Positions 46,341 to 55,605 are shown, numbered from the stretch's first letter. The stretch is DNA of 64,000 bases from JAKVJE01 sp047722305 (GCA_047722305.1 JBDNYM010000003.1:1-64000), one strand, 5' to 3'. Notes: generated by a model not told the origin, from the sequence alone. Numbers and translations: made by a program.

Positions 46341-47129
46341 CTACCCCAGCGTGTTGTGCTTCCCGAACGCCGGCTTGTAGACGAGGCCGGCGAGCAGGCC
46401 GCCGACGATGGGGAACACGATGAATACCCACAGCTGCGACCAGGCCCAGCCTCCGCCGTACACGGCGGCGGCGAGGGAGCGGGCCGGGTTGACGGAGGTG
46501 TTGTCGATCGGGATGGTGATGAGGTGGATGAGGGCGAGCGTCAGCCCGATGGCGAGGGGTGCGAAACCGGTGAAGCCGATCCGGGCGGTGGTGCCGAGCA
46601 CGACGAGGACGAAGATCGCGGTGAAGGCGATCTCGACGCTGATGGCGCCCCCGATGCCGAACCCGCCGGGGGAGTGGGCGCCGAACCCGTTGGAGGCGAA
46701 GCCGGCTTTGTGCGCTGCGGCGAAGAAGCCGCTCTTCGAGGAGGCGATCAGTGCGATGAGCGAGGCGCCGGCGATACCGCCGACCAGCTGGGCGGCGATG
46801 TAGCCGATGACGTCTTTCCATGCGAAGCGGCCCGCCGCGGCGAGCCCGAGCGTGATCGCCGGGTTGAAGTGCCCGCCGGAGATGGGGCCGAACGCGTAGG
46901 CGCCCACCACGACGGTGAGCCCGAAGGCGAGGGCGACGCCCAGGTGGCCGACGCCGACGACATTGGAGTCGGCGCTGGGGAAGGTGGCGTCGAAGATCGC
47001 TGTGCCGACACCACCGGCGACCAGGATGAGCGTGCCGATCAGCTCGGCGGCCATCCGGAACAGCAGGTCTGGCCCCTTGACCTCTGGCGAGGCCGAGACC
47101 TCGTCGGGCACGGTGCTGGTTTCCGTCAT
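46341..47129 (-). CDS. aqpZ: Aquaporin Z-type water channel
   Basis: 262 residues, six membrane helices and the two MIP half-helices GGHFNPAIT (NPA at about 89-91) and TSVNPARSLAAAVY. The second loop has NPARS and an AqpZ-like selectivity context rather than the Asp of glycerol facilitators. Ribosome site GGGGAGGAAAA is strong. It is divergent from the oxidoreductase gene, sharing the 131-bp intergenic region. It occupies the place where cas1-cas2 would normally adjoin a type I-E leader. Confidence 0.93.
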   Translation of the reverse strand: MTETSTVPDEVSASPEVKGPDLLFRMAAELIGTLILVAGGVGTAIFDATFPSADSNVVGVGHLGVALAFGLTVVVGAYAFGPISGGHFNPAITLGLAAAGRFAWKDVIGYIAAQLVGGIAGASLIALIASSKSGFFAAAHKAGFASNGFGAHSPGGFGIGGAISVEIAFTAIFVLVVLGTTARIGFTGFAPLAIGLTLALIHLITIPIDNTSVNPARSLAAAVYGGGWAWSQLWVFIVFPIVGGLLAGLVYKPAFGKHNTLG

Positions 47130-47176
47130 CGTGATTTTCCTCCCCTTTGTTGAAGCACATAGATGTACTTCTTGCG

Positions 47177-47230
47177 GAAACGATATCGGTTTCGAGGGCC
47201 TGTCTGCGGAGACCTGCCGGGGAATACAAT
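47177..47230. promoter_or_regulatory. Divergent promoter region with inverted repeat
   Basis: GAAAC (47177-47181) and GTTTC (47189-47193) form an inverted repeat around GATATCG. TACAAT (47225-47230) is a good -10 for the oxidoreductase gene on the plus strand. The palindrome lies between the divergent aqpZ and oxidoreductase starts and may be a shared operator. Confidence 0.42.
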
Positions 47231-47260
47231 GGCCGCTCCACCTTCAACGGAGGGACTCGT

Positions 47261-48211
47261 ATGTACGCCGCGGTGTATGAACGGTTTGGACAACCGGAGG
47301 AGGTCCGCTGGGCCGAGGTCTCTGAACCGAAGGTCGGCCCGGAGACGGTGGTCGTCGCGGTGCGTGCAGCCTCGGTGAACCCGGTGGACTGGCAGACCAT
47401 GTCGGGCGCGCTTTCCGGTCGATTCGACACGCTGTTCCCGGTCGTGCCGGGGTGGGATGTGACGGGCATCGTGACGGCGGTCGGTCCTGGTGTCCGCTGG
47501 TTCCGGCCCGGTGACGCGGTGATGGGGTACGTGCGGCAGGATGTCGTTCATTCCGGCTCGTTCGCCGAGCGCGTGGGCGTCCCTGAGCGCCTGCTCGTCC
47601 CGAAGCCGCCCGAGCTGAGCTGGGAGCAGGCGGCCTGCCTCCCCCTGGCGGGGACGACCGCATGGCAGGGACTCTTCGAGTGTCTCCGTATGGAGCCAGG
47701 CGAGACGGTATACATCCAGGCGGCCACGGGCGGTGTCGGCGCCCTGGCCACGCAGTTTGCGCTCGCTGCCGGGGCGCGCGTGATCGGTTCCTGCTCGCCG
47801 GGGAATGTGGCTTGGCTGCATGAATGCGGTGCTGATGCCGTCGACTATCACCGAGACGTGGCGCAGCAGGTGCGGGCTCTGGCTCCGGACGGCGTAGATG
47901 CCGTATTCGACATGTACGGCGGAACGACCCTCAGCGAGGGGATCGGCCTGCTTCGCGGCGCTGGGGACGGCGGTGCCGGGGCGCATCGGGTGGTTTCGCT
48001 CGTCGATGACGGGGTTCGGGAAGCAGGTGGACGATACCTGTTCGCGCGTCCTGATCGCGACAGCTTGGATGCGCTGGTGAAGACTGCCGTTCAGACCGGG
48101 ATTTCGAGCCGGGTCGCGCAGGTCCTCCCACTGCGTGACGCGGCGAAGGCGCTCGCGATGAGTAAACACGGCCATCCGGCGGGCAAGCTGGTGCTGATTT
48201 CGGCGGCTTGA
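47261..48211 (+). CDS. NADPH:quinone oxidoreductase-like MDR enzyme
   Basis: 316 residues from ATG 47261, with GGAGGGA eight bases upstream. It is an MDR-superfamily protein without the zinc-binding Cys cluster, hence the quinone-reductase branch. It shows an N-terminal GroES-like fold (SVNPVDWQTMSG, VPGWDVTGIVTAVG) and an NADPH-binding loop IQAATGGVGALATQFA (about residues 150-165). The C-terminal GKLVLI strand is standard. Cytosolic reduction of quinones or enones is likely. Confidence 0.9.
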   Translation: MYAAVYERFGQPEEVRWAEVSEPKVGPETVVVAVRAASVNPVDWQTMSGALSGRFDTLFPVVPGWDVTGIVTAVGPGVRWFRPGDAVMGYVRQDVVHSGSFAERVGVPERLLVPKPPELSWEQAACLPLAGTTAWQGLFECLRMEPGETVYIQAATGGVGALATQFALAAGARVIGSCSPGNVAWLHECGADAVDYHRDVAQQVRALAPDGVDAVFDMYGGTTLSEGIGLLRGAGDGGAGAHRVVSLVDDGVREAGGRYLFARPDRDSLDALVKTAVQTGISSRVAQVLPLRDAAKALAMSKHGHPAGKLVLISAA

Positions 48212-48299
48212 CCAAGCGGGCCGGGCCGATGGACGCACGGGCCGTCAACGGATCCGGGCGCGGTTCCCGATGGCGCCGTCCTCGACTGGAGGACCACGG

Positions 48300-50126
48300 T
48301 CAGCTGTGACGCCGCAGCGCGGCCCTGACCGCGAGGCCCGCACCGCCCAGTATGACGATAGCCAGCGCGATCCCCACCTCCCAGCCGTCCAACCCGGTGC
48401 GGGGAAGGGTGCCGGACGCTGCCTGGACGGAGGCCGACGCCGATGCTGTTGCAGAGGCCGGCGCAGCCGCGGTGGGGCTGGTCGGATTTTCCACGGTGCT
48501 GATCCGCGGGCTCTCGGTGGTGGCGGTGTGGTTGAGGCAGCGCTTCAGCTCGGTCTCCTTGTACCACGTCGACCCGTTCGAAACCGGGGTGCAGGACGAG
48601 TTGAACGGGATTTCGCGCTCGTTGTAGAGCATCCGAACGAGGGGTGTGTACGTCTTCCCCGTGTCCGGATCGGTGCCGGTGCGGGCGACGACATCCCATT
48701 GCAGGTTCGCGGCCATGGGCGAGACGTCCTCGGAACGGAACGGGTTGTTGTCATAGGAGAACACCTGGGCCATCGAGGTCGGGTTTGCCACGTCGGGCGC
48801 CTGCTGCTGGGTGCCAGGGATCTGCAGGAGCGAGGCGAACGGGACGATGGTCTCAGCGTGTCCGAACCGGAAGGTGGCGGCCGTCTTGCCGCCGGCCATC
48901 CGATCGTCGACGCTGCTGAAGAAGTCGTTCAGCAGCGGCTGCGCGTTCTGATACGAGTCGGTGTGCCCGGCGAAGCCGGGGCCTTTCTCATAGAAGTCGC
49001 CGACGTCCAGCAGATAGGCGAACCATTGGGCGGCAGTGCCGACCTTGTCCTCCTGGAAGTACTGGTCGAAGTTGAACGCGCCGTTGCTGTTCTCGGCCGT
49101 CATGTCGGCACCGGTGATGTACAGCTCGTACAGGTCGGTGGCGGCGTCGACTTTCGAAGCGATCTTCTTGCTTTTGCTGCCGCAGGCGTCGGCATCGGTG
49201 CTGGGGTCCGCGCCGGGAGCGCAGTTCTGCGCCCCGTTCTTGGTCCCGTCGGCGGTGTTGTACCAGATGTTCTGACCGGCCCCGGTGCCGATGCTGTCGA
49301 GGAACTTCTGGGTGAAGATCTGGGAGAGGACTGTATCCGCCGCCGTCTGGCTCTCCGGTTGCGAATTGATGAACGCATAGACGTTGGCCAGTTTCCCACC
49401 GGTCGCCGTTGCCTGGTCGATGTAGTCCTGATATGTCTTCGCCACGGTGTAGGCGGCGGTGCCTGGCTCCTTCTGCGTGCCGTCCGGGTTCTCGACGTCG
49501 TGGAAGTAGAGCAGGTCAGGCCGCTTCTCGAACGCGGTGGCGTTGTCGTTCAGCTTCCCACCTGATGCGGCGTCCAGACCTTTCTCGAAGTTCTCACCGG
49601 ATTCGGTCGCCCGGCCCTCGCCGGAGGTCTCATATTGGATCTGGTCTCCGGCCGTATCGGCGCGCCGGAAGAGGTCTTGGTTGCGCTGGTAGGCCCGCGT
49701 GCCGATGCCTTGCAGCTCGGTGGCGCCCTGGCCGGTGAGCATCCCGTAGCCGTTGGCCACGTTGGCGGCGATGATGGCGTCGAGATTCTGCGTGAACGTC
49801 TGTTTCGCGGCGTCGCTGACGAAGCCGTTCTGTTCTGCCGCCGTCTTCGCCATGAGCTTCAAGAGGGCGTCGTACTTGTACCCGGACAGGCCGCGGGAGC
49901 CATGGCGATCGATCGACTCGGTGTAGATCGACTGGTATCCGGACGGCGCCGCCGAGTACGCCGTGGAGGTCGGGGCCACGTACGGTTGCTTGCTGCTGTA
50001 GAACTCGCCCTGCTCATTTGCCGAGGCCATCGTGGTGCATCCGAACACGGCGATCGAGGCGAGGACGAGCACGCCCGCGCCAGATCGGAGCACATGCGTA
50101 CGTAGGCTGGTGGTCTGCGTCTTCAT
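48300..50126 (-). CDS. LPXTG-anchored histidine acid phosphatase (phytase/MINPP-like)
   Basis: 608 residues from ATG 50126. A signal peptide (about 1-36) is followed by the catalytic DRHGSRGLSGY motif (about 73-83), with His as phosphate acceptor. The distal FRFGHAETIVP supplies the HAE proton donor. The C-terminus has an Ala/Ser/Thr-rich wall-spanning region, the sortase signal LPRTG, a hydrophobic helix and a basic tail. So the enzyme is predicted to be covalently attached to the cell wall and to release phosphate from inositol phosphates or other esters. It is convergent with the oxidoreductase gene. Confidence 0.88.
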   Translation of the reverse strand: MKTQTTSLRTHVLRSGAGVLVLASIAVFGCTTMASANEQGEFYSSKQPYVAPTSTAYSAAPSGYQSIYTESIDRHGSRGLSGYKYDALLKLMAKTAAEQNGFVSDAAKQTFTQNLDAIIAANVANGYGMLTGQGATELQGIGTRAYQRNQDLFRRADTAGDQIQYETSGEGRATESGENFEKGLDAASGGKLNDNATAFEKRPDLLYFHDVENPDGTQKEPGTAAYTVAKTYQDYIDQATATGGKLANVYAFINSQPESQTAADTVLSQIFTQKFLDSIGTGAGQNIWYNTADGTKNGAQNCAPGADPSTDADACGSKSKKIASKVDAATDLYELYITGADMTAENSNGAFNFDQYFQEDKVGTAAQWFAYLLDVGDFYEKGPGFAGHTDSYQNAQPLLNDFFSSVDDRMAGGKTAATFRFGHAETIVPFASLLQIPGTQQQAPDVANPTSMAQVFSYDNNPFRSEDVSPMAANLQWDVVARTGTDPDTGKTYTPLVRMLYNEREIPFNSSCTPVSNGSTWYKETELKRCLNHTATTESPRISTVENPTSPTAAAPASATASASASVQAASGTLPRTGLDGWEVGIALAIVILGGAGLAVRAALRRHS

Positions 50127-50282
50127 AGGATGCGGTCCTAGGTCTGCGAAGTCTTGGTGACGGCTGAAGTTCGCCGCCCGGTGGCAGGTTAGAAAGGCGT
50201 AGTGACGGCGTTCGGAACGAGGGGTTACCGAGTGGTGAACGGTACCCCCGGCATCCGCCCGCCCGACGGTTACGCTTGGCGT

Positions 50283-50924
50283 ATGCCGATTCCCGCTCGC
50301 ACCCCGGCGCTGCCGCGCCGCCTCTTGCGCGATGAGGCCTATGACCGCATCGCCGAAGGGATCGTGCGTGGGCAGTTTGCTCCAGGGGAGCGGCTGAACG
50401 ACCAGGATCTGGCGGAGTGGATGGGCATCTCCCGCACCCCGGTGCGGGAGGCGCTGGCCCGTCTGGAGCGCACCGGTCTGGTCCATACCGTGCCCGGACG
50501 CGAGACCATCGTCTCCGAGCTCGATCCCGCGACGACCGACCACGCGGTACGAGTGGCGGCAGCTCTGCATGCCCTGGCGGTGCACGACGCTGCTGCGGGG
50601 ACCAGCCCCAGCGATGTGAAGGCGATGCAGGCCGCGAATCGGCGGCTGCAGCAGGCGTTCGCCGCAGAGGACGTGGTGGCGGCCATCGCGGCCGACGACG
50701 CCTTCCACCAGGTCGCGATCGCGCGTGCGGCGAACCCGGTGCTCGAGTCGGCGCTGGATCAGGTGATGCCGTTGCTGCGCCGCGCCGAGCACCTGCGCTT
50801 CGGCGCATTCATCACTCCGGATTCCGTGCAGCAGCACGCGGCCATCCTGGCCGCGCTGCAAGCGCACGATGCGGACGCGGCCGTGGAGGCATCCGCCGCT
50901 AACTGGTCGGCCCTGCACAGCTGA
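50283..50924 (+). CDS. GntR-family regulator (FCD type)
   Basis: 213 residues from ATG 50283; a TACGCT box just upstream suggests leaderless mRNA. The N-terminal winged helix (DEAYDRIAEGIVRGQFAPGE, ISRTPVREALARLERTGLV) is classical GntR. The helical C-terminal ligand domain contains DDAFHQVAIARAANPVLESA, the FCD signature. It precedes the SHMT-like gene by 97 bp, with a palindrome between them. Metabolite-controlled repression of that gene is the probable role. Confidence 0.9.
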   Translation: MPIPARTPALPRRLLRDEAYDRIAEGIVRGQFAPGERLNDQDLAEWMGISRTPVREALARLERTGLVHTVPGRETIVSELDPATTDHAVRVAAALHALAVHDAAAGTSPSDVKAMQAANRRLQQAFAAEDVVAAIAADDAFHQVAIARAANPVLESALDQVMPLLRRAEHLRFGAFITPDSVQQHAAILAALQAHDADAAVEASAANWSALHS

Positions 50925-50987
50925 TCTCAGCTGAGCGCCCCGTAACACGATTGCAATGTCCAGATAATCGGGCGTTCAAGTGCCACG

Positions 50988-51001
50988 TGCAATATATTGC
51001 A
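50988..51001. promoter_or_regulatory. 14-bp perfect palindrome, likely GntR operator
   Basis: TGCAATATATTGCA is a perfect palindrome 20 bp before the SHMT-like start. A half-site (TTGCAATG, 50951-50958) lies 37 bp upstream. GntR regulators bind such short palindromes, and the gntR gene is directly adjacent. Confidence 0.6.
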
Positions 51002-51021
51002 TATCGCCTGAAAGGAATCCC

Positions 51022-52413
51022 ATGACTATCACCACTGACTCCACCGCCCCCTCTGCAACGGATCCAGCCCCGAACGCCGGGCCCACCGGCCAGTTCGAAG
51101 TGCACGACGCCAACGTCCTCGCCCATGCCCGGACGCTCATCGACTCCCTGCCCTCGCTCCGCCTCGTGCAGCAGGAGGTCGTCAATGCCGTCCGTCGCAA
51201 CGAGATCTGGCGCGGCGAGGAGTGCCTGAATCTGCTCGCCCCCGAGGCCCCCACCAGCCCGGTGGTCCGATCCCTGCTGTCCAGTGAGATCGGCACCCGC
51301 GCCGCCGAGGGGCACATCGGGGCCGTCAAGCGGTGGTTCGTCGGCACCCGCTACATCGACGAGGTCGAATCGCTGTGCGTGGAACTGCTCAAGAAGGTGT
51401 TCCGCAGCAACTACGCCGATCATCGGCTCATCGCGTCCATGCTCGGCAACCTGACCGTCTATGCCGCGCTGACCAAGCCGGGAGAAACGATCATGTCCAT
51501 CCCGCAGCCTACCGGCGGGCATTCCGCCAACCGCGAGATCGGTCCGGCCGGCATCCGCGGCCTGCGCATCGTCGACGTCCCCCTCGACCCGGTCACTCTC
51601 GACGTCGACCTCGACGAGTTCGCCCGCATCGCCCGCGCCGAGCGTCCCAAGATCGTGGCGCTCGGGGCCTCCATGACGCTGTTCCCCTTCCCCATCCGCG
51701 AGATGAGCGAGATCATCGCCCCCTGGGGCGGCAAGGTGTTCTTCGACGGCGCCCACCAGCTGGGGCTCATCGGCGGCGGGCAGTTCCAGGACCCGCTGCG
51801 CGAGGGCGCGGCCGTGATGACCGGGTCCGCCGGCAAGACCTTCAGCGGCCCGCAGAGCGGCATCATCGTCTGGAACGATCCAGAGCTCACATCGCCGATC
51901 GCCGACACGATCTTCCCGGTGATCGCCGCGACCCACCAGGTGAACCGGGTCGCGGCGCTCGCCGCCGCCGCTGCCGAGTTCCTCGCGTTCGGCACCGAGT
52001 ACATGGCCAAGATCGTCTCGAACGCGCAGACCCTCGCCGGGGCGCTGCACGACCGGGGCATCATCGTCCTCGGGGCAGACCGCGGCTACACTCGCACCCA
52101 CCAGGTCATCCTCGACGTCCACCGGTTCGGCAACGGGATGGACGTGGCGCGCAAGCTCGAGACCGCCAACATCATCACCAACAAGAACCTCATCCCCGGT
52201 GACCGGCCGGAGGATTGGGACCGCCCCAGCGGCCTGCGGATCGGCACCACGGAGGTCACCCGCTACGGGATGGGGGCGGACGAGATGAATGCGATCGCCG
52301 ATCTCATCGTCGATGTCCTCGAAGACCGTCGGCCGATTGCCGCCGTCAAGCGCGACGCGACCAACCTGCGCCAGGCCCATCAAGTGCTGCAGTACTGCTT
52401 CCCGGACGAGTGA
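51022..52413 (+). CDS. SHMT-like PLP enzyme (glycine hydroxymethyltransferase family)
   Basis: 463 residues from ATG 51022, with GAAAGGAA upstream. Fold-type I PLP enzyme: a sugar-phosphate-like EGHIGAVKRWFVGTRYIDEV block near residue 95, a VFFDGAHQLGLI Asp strand and the Schiff-base lysine in TGSAGKTFSGPQ (about residue 273). The architecture is that of SHMT, but the N-terminal and tetrahydrofolate-side sequence is divergent and an NEIWRGEECLNLLAPE start is present. It may be a specialised aldolase acting on a beta-hydroxy amino acid instead of housekeeping glyA. Confidence 0.85.
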   Translation: MTITTDSTAPSATDPAPNAGPTGQFEVHDANVLAHARTLIDSLPSLRLVQQEVVNAVRRNEIWRGEECLNLLAPEAPTSPVVRSLLSSEIGTRAAEGHIGAVKRWFVGTRYIDEVESLCVELLKKVFRSNYADHRLIASMLGNLTVYAALTKPGETIMSIPQPTGGHSANREIGPAGIRGLRIVDVPLDPVTLDVDLDEFARIARAERPKIVALGASMTLFPFPIREMSEIIAPWGGKVFFDGAHQLGLIGGGQFQDPLREGAAVMTGSAGKTFSGPQSGIIVWNDPELTSPIADTIFPVIAATHQVNRVAALAAAAAEFLAFGTEYMAKIVSNAQTLAGALHDRGIIVLGADRGYTRTHQVILDVHRFGNGMDVARKLETANIITNKNLIPGDRPEDWDRPSGLRIGTTEVTRYGMGADEMNAIADLIVDVLEDRRPIAAVKRDATNLRQAHQVLQYCFPDE

Positions 52414-53033
52414 GCGTTCCGATCAGGAGGTAGTCGTGCTGGAGTCGCTGCCGCTCGACCCCTCTTGGTCTCCGGAACCGCCAGGCATCTGACCGCCGCC
52501 CTGCCGCGGGGCGCCGGACAGAGGAGTGCCGCCCTGTGTCCTGCTGCCCCTGCGCCGGCTGGGATGAGCTGATTCCGGACGCGGCGCCGGCCTGGCTGGT
52601 GCCCGCTCAGTACCCGTCACCGAATCCGAGGCCGACGGCGACCACAATGCCGGCGCCGACGAGGATCTTGATCCGACGATGGGGTTGAGGTGACTGAGGT
52701 GACGCCATGACCGCTCCTTCTGATCGGGATGTCCGGCTGTGTGCCGGACCAATGACGCCGCCACCCTGTCCGATCGTGAAGGGGCGGGATGCCAAAACAC
52801 GGAACCCCCAGGCGGCATGCGCGGATTGCATCTGACTTCCACAGGTGTGGTCTAAGTGAGATGCCGGATCAGCGATCGGAGGATTCCACCTCGACCAGTT
52901 TGGCCTGAGTGACCTACCGGGCAAATAGTCCGGGACAGAGTTGAGATTGGTTCACTTGGTCTTTTGTATCTCAGAGAAACAGATGTGTTATGCCCCCGAA
53001 ATATAGGCGAAACTCCGCTTTTGTAGCTTTTAA
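52414..53033. other. 620-bp region with one small ORF
   Basis: The left half has several open frames with Gly/Ser/Pro-rich translations, none supported by a ribosome site except the 33-residue minus-strand ORF listed separately. The right half becomes AT-rich and must contain the promoter of the amino-acid importer operon. Two ATTGGT-like half-sites lie near 52945-52965. Confidence 0.5.
52607..52708 (-). CDS. Small single-pass membrane peptide
   Basis: 33 residues from the ATG at 52708, with a strong AAGGAG seven bases upstream. The product is a basic N-terminus (MASPQSPQPHRRIK), one hydrophobic helix (ILVGAGIVVAVGLGFG) and a short end. After its stop another frame continues with a Gly/Ser-rich, secreted-protein-like tail, so a frameshifted longer gene is possible. 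Confidence 0.4.
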   Translation of the reverse strand: MASPQSPQPHRRIKILVGAGIVVAVGLGFGDGY

Positions 53034-53046
53034 TTGGTCCAACCAA
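53034..53046. promoter_or_regulatory. TGGT-N3-ACCA operator for the FadR-type regulator
   Basis: TTGGTCCAACCAA contains TGGT-CCA-ACCA, the consensus form recognised by FadR/PdhR/LldR-type GntR proteins. It lies 25 bp before the importer start, and a regulator of that subfamily is encoded in the same gene set at 55606. Confidence 0.55.
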
Positions 53047-53070
53047 AATACCAATACCCAGGAGAAGCTC

Positions 53071-53925
53071 GTGTTCAAGAGAATTATGGCGGGGTGCGTT
53101 GGTGCAGTCTTGGTCGTCGCAGGTGTGAGTGCCTGCTCCTCTGGGGCAGCGGCATCATCGAAGTCTTCGAAGGCCGCGACAGTGAGTACGCCGGCGATCA
53201 ATCAGAACGGTCAATTGGCGGTGTGTACGGCCCTGAGTACCGGAAATCCGCCGACGTACTTCACGGATGCCTCAAACAAACCGGTCGGTGCTGAGGTTGA
53301 TATGGCGAATTGGGTCGCGAGTGACCTGGGTCTCAAGCCGAAATTCGTTGACGTGGCATTTGCTTCGATCATTCCTGCTCTGCAGGCTGGCAAGTGTGAT
53401 GTGATCATGTCATCGCTCTACATCAAGCCTGAGCGGGCTGAGATCGTCGACTTCACGCCGTATCTCATGTCGGGGTCGGCGGTGGCGGTTCAGAAGGGTA
53501 ATCCGCATAAGGTGACTGGTATGGACGATTCTCTGTGCGGACTCAAGATCAGCGCGGCAGTCGGGAAGACGGCCACACTCTTGGCGCAGCAGCAGGCCAC
53601 GAAATGTCAGCAGGACGGCAAAGCCGAACTGAAGGTGGTGCAGACCGACCAGACGACGGCAGCCGTGCAACAGCTCATCAACAAACAAGTGGATGCATAT
53701 GCCGGCGAAACTCCGGTCGTTCTGTACTACCAGAAGAAGCAGCCGGGGACATTCAAGATGATCGGAAAATCCTTCGGTTCGATCGAAGTTGGTGCTGCGG
53801 TGGAAAAGGGGAACGCCACGCTATCTAAGAAGCTTGAGAAGGCTTTTGCTGCTATGAGTTCGAGTGGCGAATACGAGAAGATCCTCAAGAAGTGGGGTAT
53901 GTCCGAACTCGCTTACAAGTTCTGA
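53071..53925 (+). CDS. Amino-acid ABC transporter substrate-binding lipoprotein
   Basis: 284 residues from GTG 53071 (GGAGAAG seven bases upstream). The signal peptide ends in lipobox VSAC with lipidated Cys22. The family-3 solute-binding domain follows: TYFTDASNKPVGAEVDMANW, ALQAGKCDVIMSSLYIKPER and a KKWGMSEL C-terminus. It captures a polar amino acid or related small amide outside the membrane for the permease and ATPase encoded next. Codon use is lower in G+C than in flanking metabolic genes, which suggests transfer of the importer block. Confidence 0.92.
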   Translation: MFKRIMAGCVGAVLVVAGVSACSSGAAASSKSSKAATVSTPAINQNGQLAVCTALSTGNPPTYFTDASNKPVGAEVDMANWVASDLGLKPKFVDVAFASIIPALQAGKCDVIMSSLYIKPERAEIVDFTPYLMSGSAVAVQKGNPHKVTGMDDSLCGLKISAAVGKTATLLAQQQATKCQQDGKAELKVVQTDQTTAAVQQLINKQVDAYAGETPVVLYYQKKQPGTFKMIGKSFGSIEVGAAVEKGNATLSKKLEKAFAAMSSSGEYEKILKKWGMSELAYKF

Positions 53926-53938
53926 GTTGGGACATCCG

Positions 53939-54733
53939 ATGACATTCGACTGGAACTTCTTCTGGACGAGTCTTCTTCAGCCGAGTGGGGCCTTCCTATC
54001 AGGGCTGGGGCTGACTGTAGGGATTTCAATTGCCTCGATGATCTTGGCTTTGGTCGGGGGCCTGCTCATAGCATTGATGCGATTGTCGCGATTCTCAGTT
54101 TTGCGAGTCCTAGCCGCACTATACGTCTGGGTCTTTCGTGGCACACCGCTCCTGGTCGTTCTCGTAATCATCTACTTGGGTCTGGCTGCGGCGAATATCT
54201 ACAAGTTCACTGACCTCCATATTGCTGGCATCAGCCTCGCAGGTGCCATTCAGGCAGCGATCGTTGGCCTGACTTTGAACGAGAGCGCGTACATCTCGGA
54301 GATAATGAGGTCAGCGATTGGTGCTGTACCCAGCGGTCAGATGGAAGCAGCTGCCACTCTGGGGATGACACGGCGCGGTGCTATGAGGTGGATCATCCTG
54401 CCTCAAGCTGTTCGCACGATGGTGCCGCCGCTGGGCAACCAGTTCAACTCGCTGATGAAGAACACGTCGCTGCTCAGCATCATTGGGGTCAGCGAAATGT
54501 TCCTGATCACTCAATCGATCAGTTCGGCGACGTTCCGGACTTTCGAGATATTCATCGTCACGGCGCTCTATTACCTCGCGCTGACCACGATCTGGACGGT
54601 GTTGCAGGACGAACTTGAACGCTTCTTCAATCGGCAGCTCGGGATCTATTCCCCAGGGATACTGGTGCGCATCAGGACCGGAGTTCGTCGTCTATTGAGC
54701 GGAAAACGGAAGGGTGAGGAGGTGTTCTCATGA
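53939..54733 (+). CDS. Amino-acid ABC transporter permease (HisM/GlnP type)
   Basis: 264 residues, five to six membrane helices (SGLGLTVGISIASMILALVG and others). The cytoplasmic EAA loop QMEAAATLGMTRRGAMRWII (about residues 140-160) contacts the ATPase. The start lies 14 bp after the binding-protein stop, and the end overlaps the ATPase ATG (ATGA). Only one permease is present, so it probably forms a homodimer. Confidence 0.93.
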   Translation: MTFDWNFFWTSLLQPSGAFLSGLGLTVGISIASMILALVGGLLIALMRLSRFSVLRVLAALYVWVFRGTPLLVVLVIIYLGLAAANIYKFTDLHIAGISLAGAIQAAIVGLTLNESAYISEIMRSAIGAVPSGQMEAAATLGMTRRGAMRWIILPQAVRTMVPPLGNQFNSLMKNTSLLSIIGVSEMFLITQSISSATFRTFEIFIVTALYYLALTTIWTVLQDELERFFNRQLGIYSPGILVRIRTGVRRLLSGKRKGEEVFS

Positions 54734-55536
54734 CAAGTTCGACTGAGAAGGTCCAGACACAGGCGACCACGAATTTCGTTGTGCAGGCGAACGGCGTGCA
54801 GAAGCGACTTGGCGGGCGGCTCATTCTCAAGGGAGTGGATTTAGAAGTGCATCGAGGAGAGGTTGTCGTGCTCCTCGGTCCGTCTGGCGCCGGGAAGACA
54901 ACCATGCTGAGGACACTAAACGGGCTAGAGCGAATCGACGGGGGTGAGATCGTTGTGAATGGTGAGCGAATCGGGTTTGAACCAGGGACGGGTGACAAGC
55001 TTCGAAAAGCGTCTGAGCGCACACTCGCCCGTCAGCGAGCGGATATCGGATTCGTCTTCCAGCACTTCAATCTCTTTCCCCACATGACCGCGCTCGAGAA
55101 TGTATGGCACGCTCCCGTTCGAGTACTCAAACGTCCGAAGGGAGAAGCGGTCTCCGAAGCGAAGACTCTCTTATCCAGAGTAGGTCTTTCCGATCGGGCA
55201 GATTCCCACCCCAGTGGTCTGTCTGGCGGCCAGCAGCAGAGGGTCGCCATCGCTCGGGCCCTGGCGATGCACCCTAAGCTGATGCTCTTCGACGAACCCA
55301 CCAGTGCACTCGATCCAGAGATGACTGGCGAGGTCTTGAGCGTGATGCGAGATCTCGCTCAACAAGATCAGATCACGATGGTGGTTGTCACTCATGAGAT
55401 GTCGTTTGCCAGGCAAGTAGCCAACCGGGTTGTAGTCATGGCGGATGGGCAGGTCATTGAGTCCGGGTCGCCGGATCAGGTCCTGTCCCACCCGGCAGCT
55501 GGCCGCACTCGGGAATTTCTGGCGAAGGTGGCATAG
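54730..55536 (+). CDS. Amino-acid ABC transporter ATPase (GlnQ type)
   Basis: 268 residues. Walker A GPSGAGKTT (about 51-59), Q-loop VFQHFNLFPHMTALENV, signature LSGGQQQRVAIARALAM, Walker B LMLFDEPTSALDP and H-loop VVVTHEMSFARQVANR are all intact. It powers the upstream permease and is translationally coupled to it. The family handles polar amino acids; the real substrate may be tied to the downstream amidase. Confidence 0.95.
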   Translation: MTSSTEKVQTQATTNFVVQANGVQKRLGGRLILKGVDLEVHRGEVVVLLGPSGAGKTTMLRTLNGLERIDGGEIVVNGERIGFEPGTGDKLRKASERTLARQRADIGFVFQHFNLFPHMTALENVWHAPVRVLKRPKGEAVSEAKTLLSRVGLSDRADSHPSGLSGGQQQRVAIARALAMHPKLMLFDEPTSALDPEMTGEVLSVMRDLAQQDQITMVVVTHEMSFARQVANRVVVMADGQVIESGSPDQVLSHPAAGRTREFLAKVA

Positions 55537-55605
55537 TTGCTAGCGGCGTCGGTGAAGGGTGTCAGTTCCGCTCGTGCACTCTGGATAACCATTGGGGAGC
55601 AGATA

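Noticed and set aside
48300..50948. Long N-terminal extension (882 codons) of the histidine phosphatase
   Set aside because: The extension is antisense to the gntR gene; the ATG at 50126 begins a proper signal peptide.
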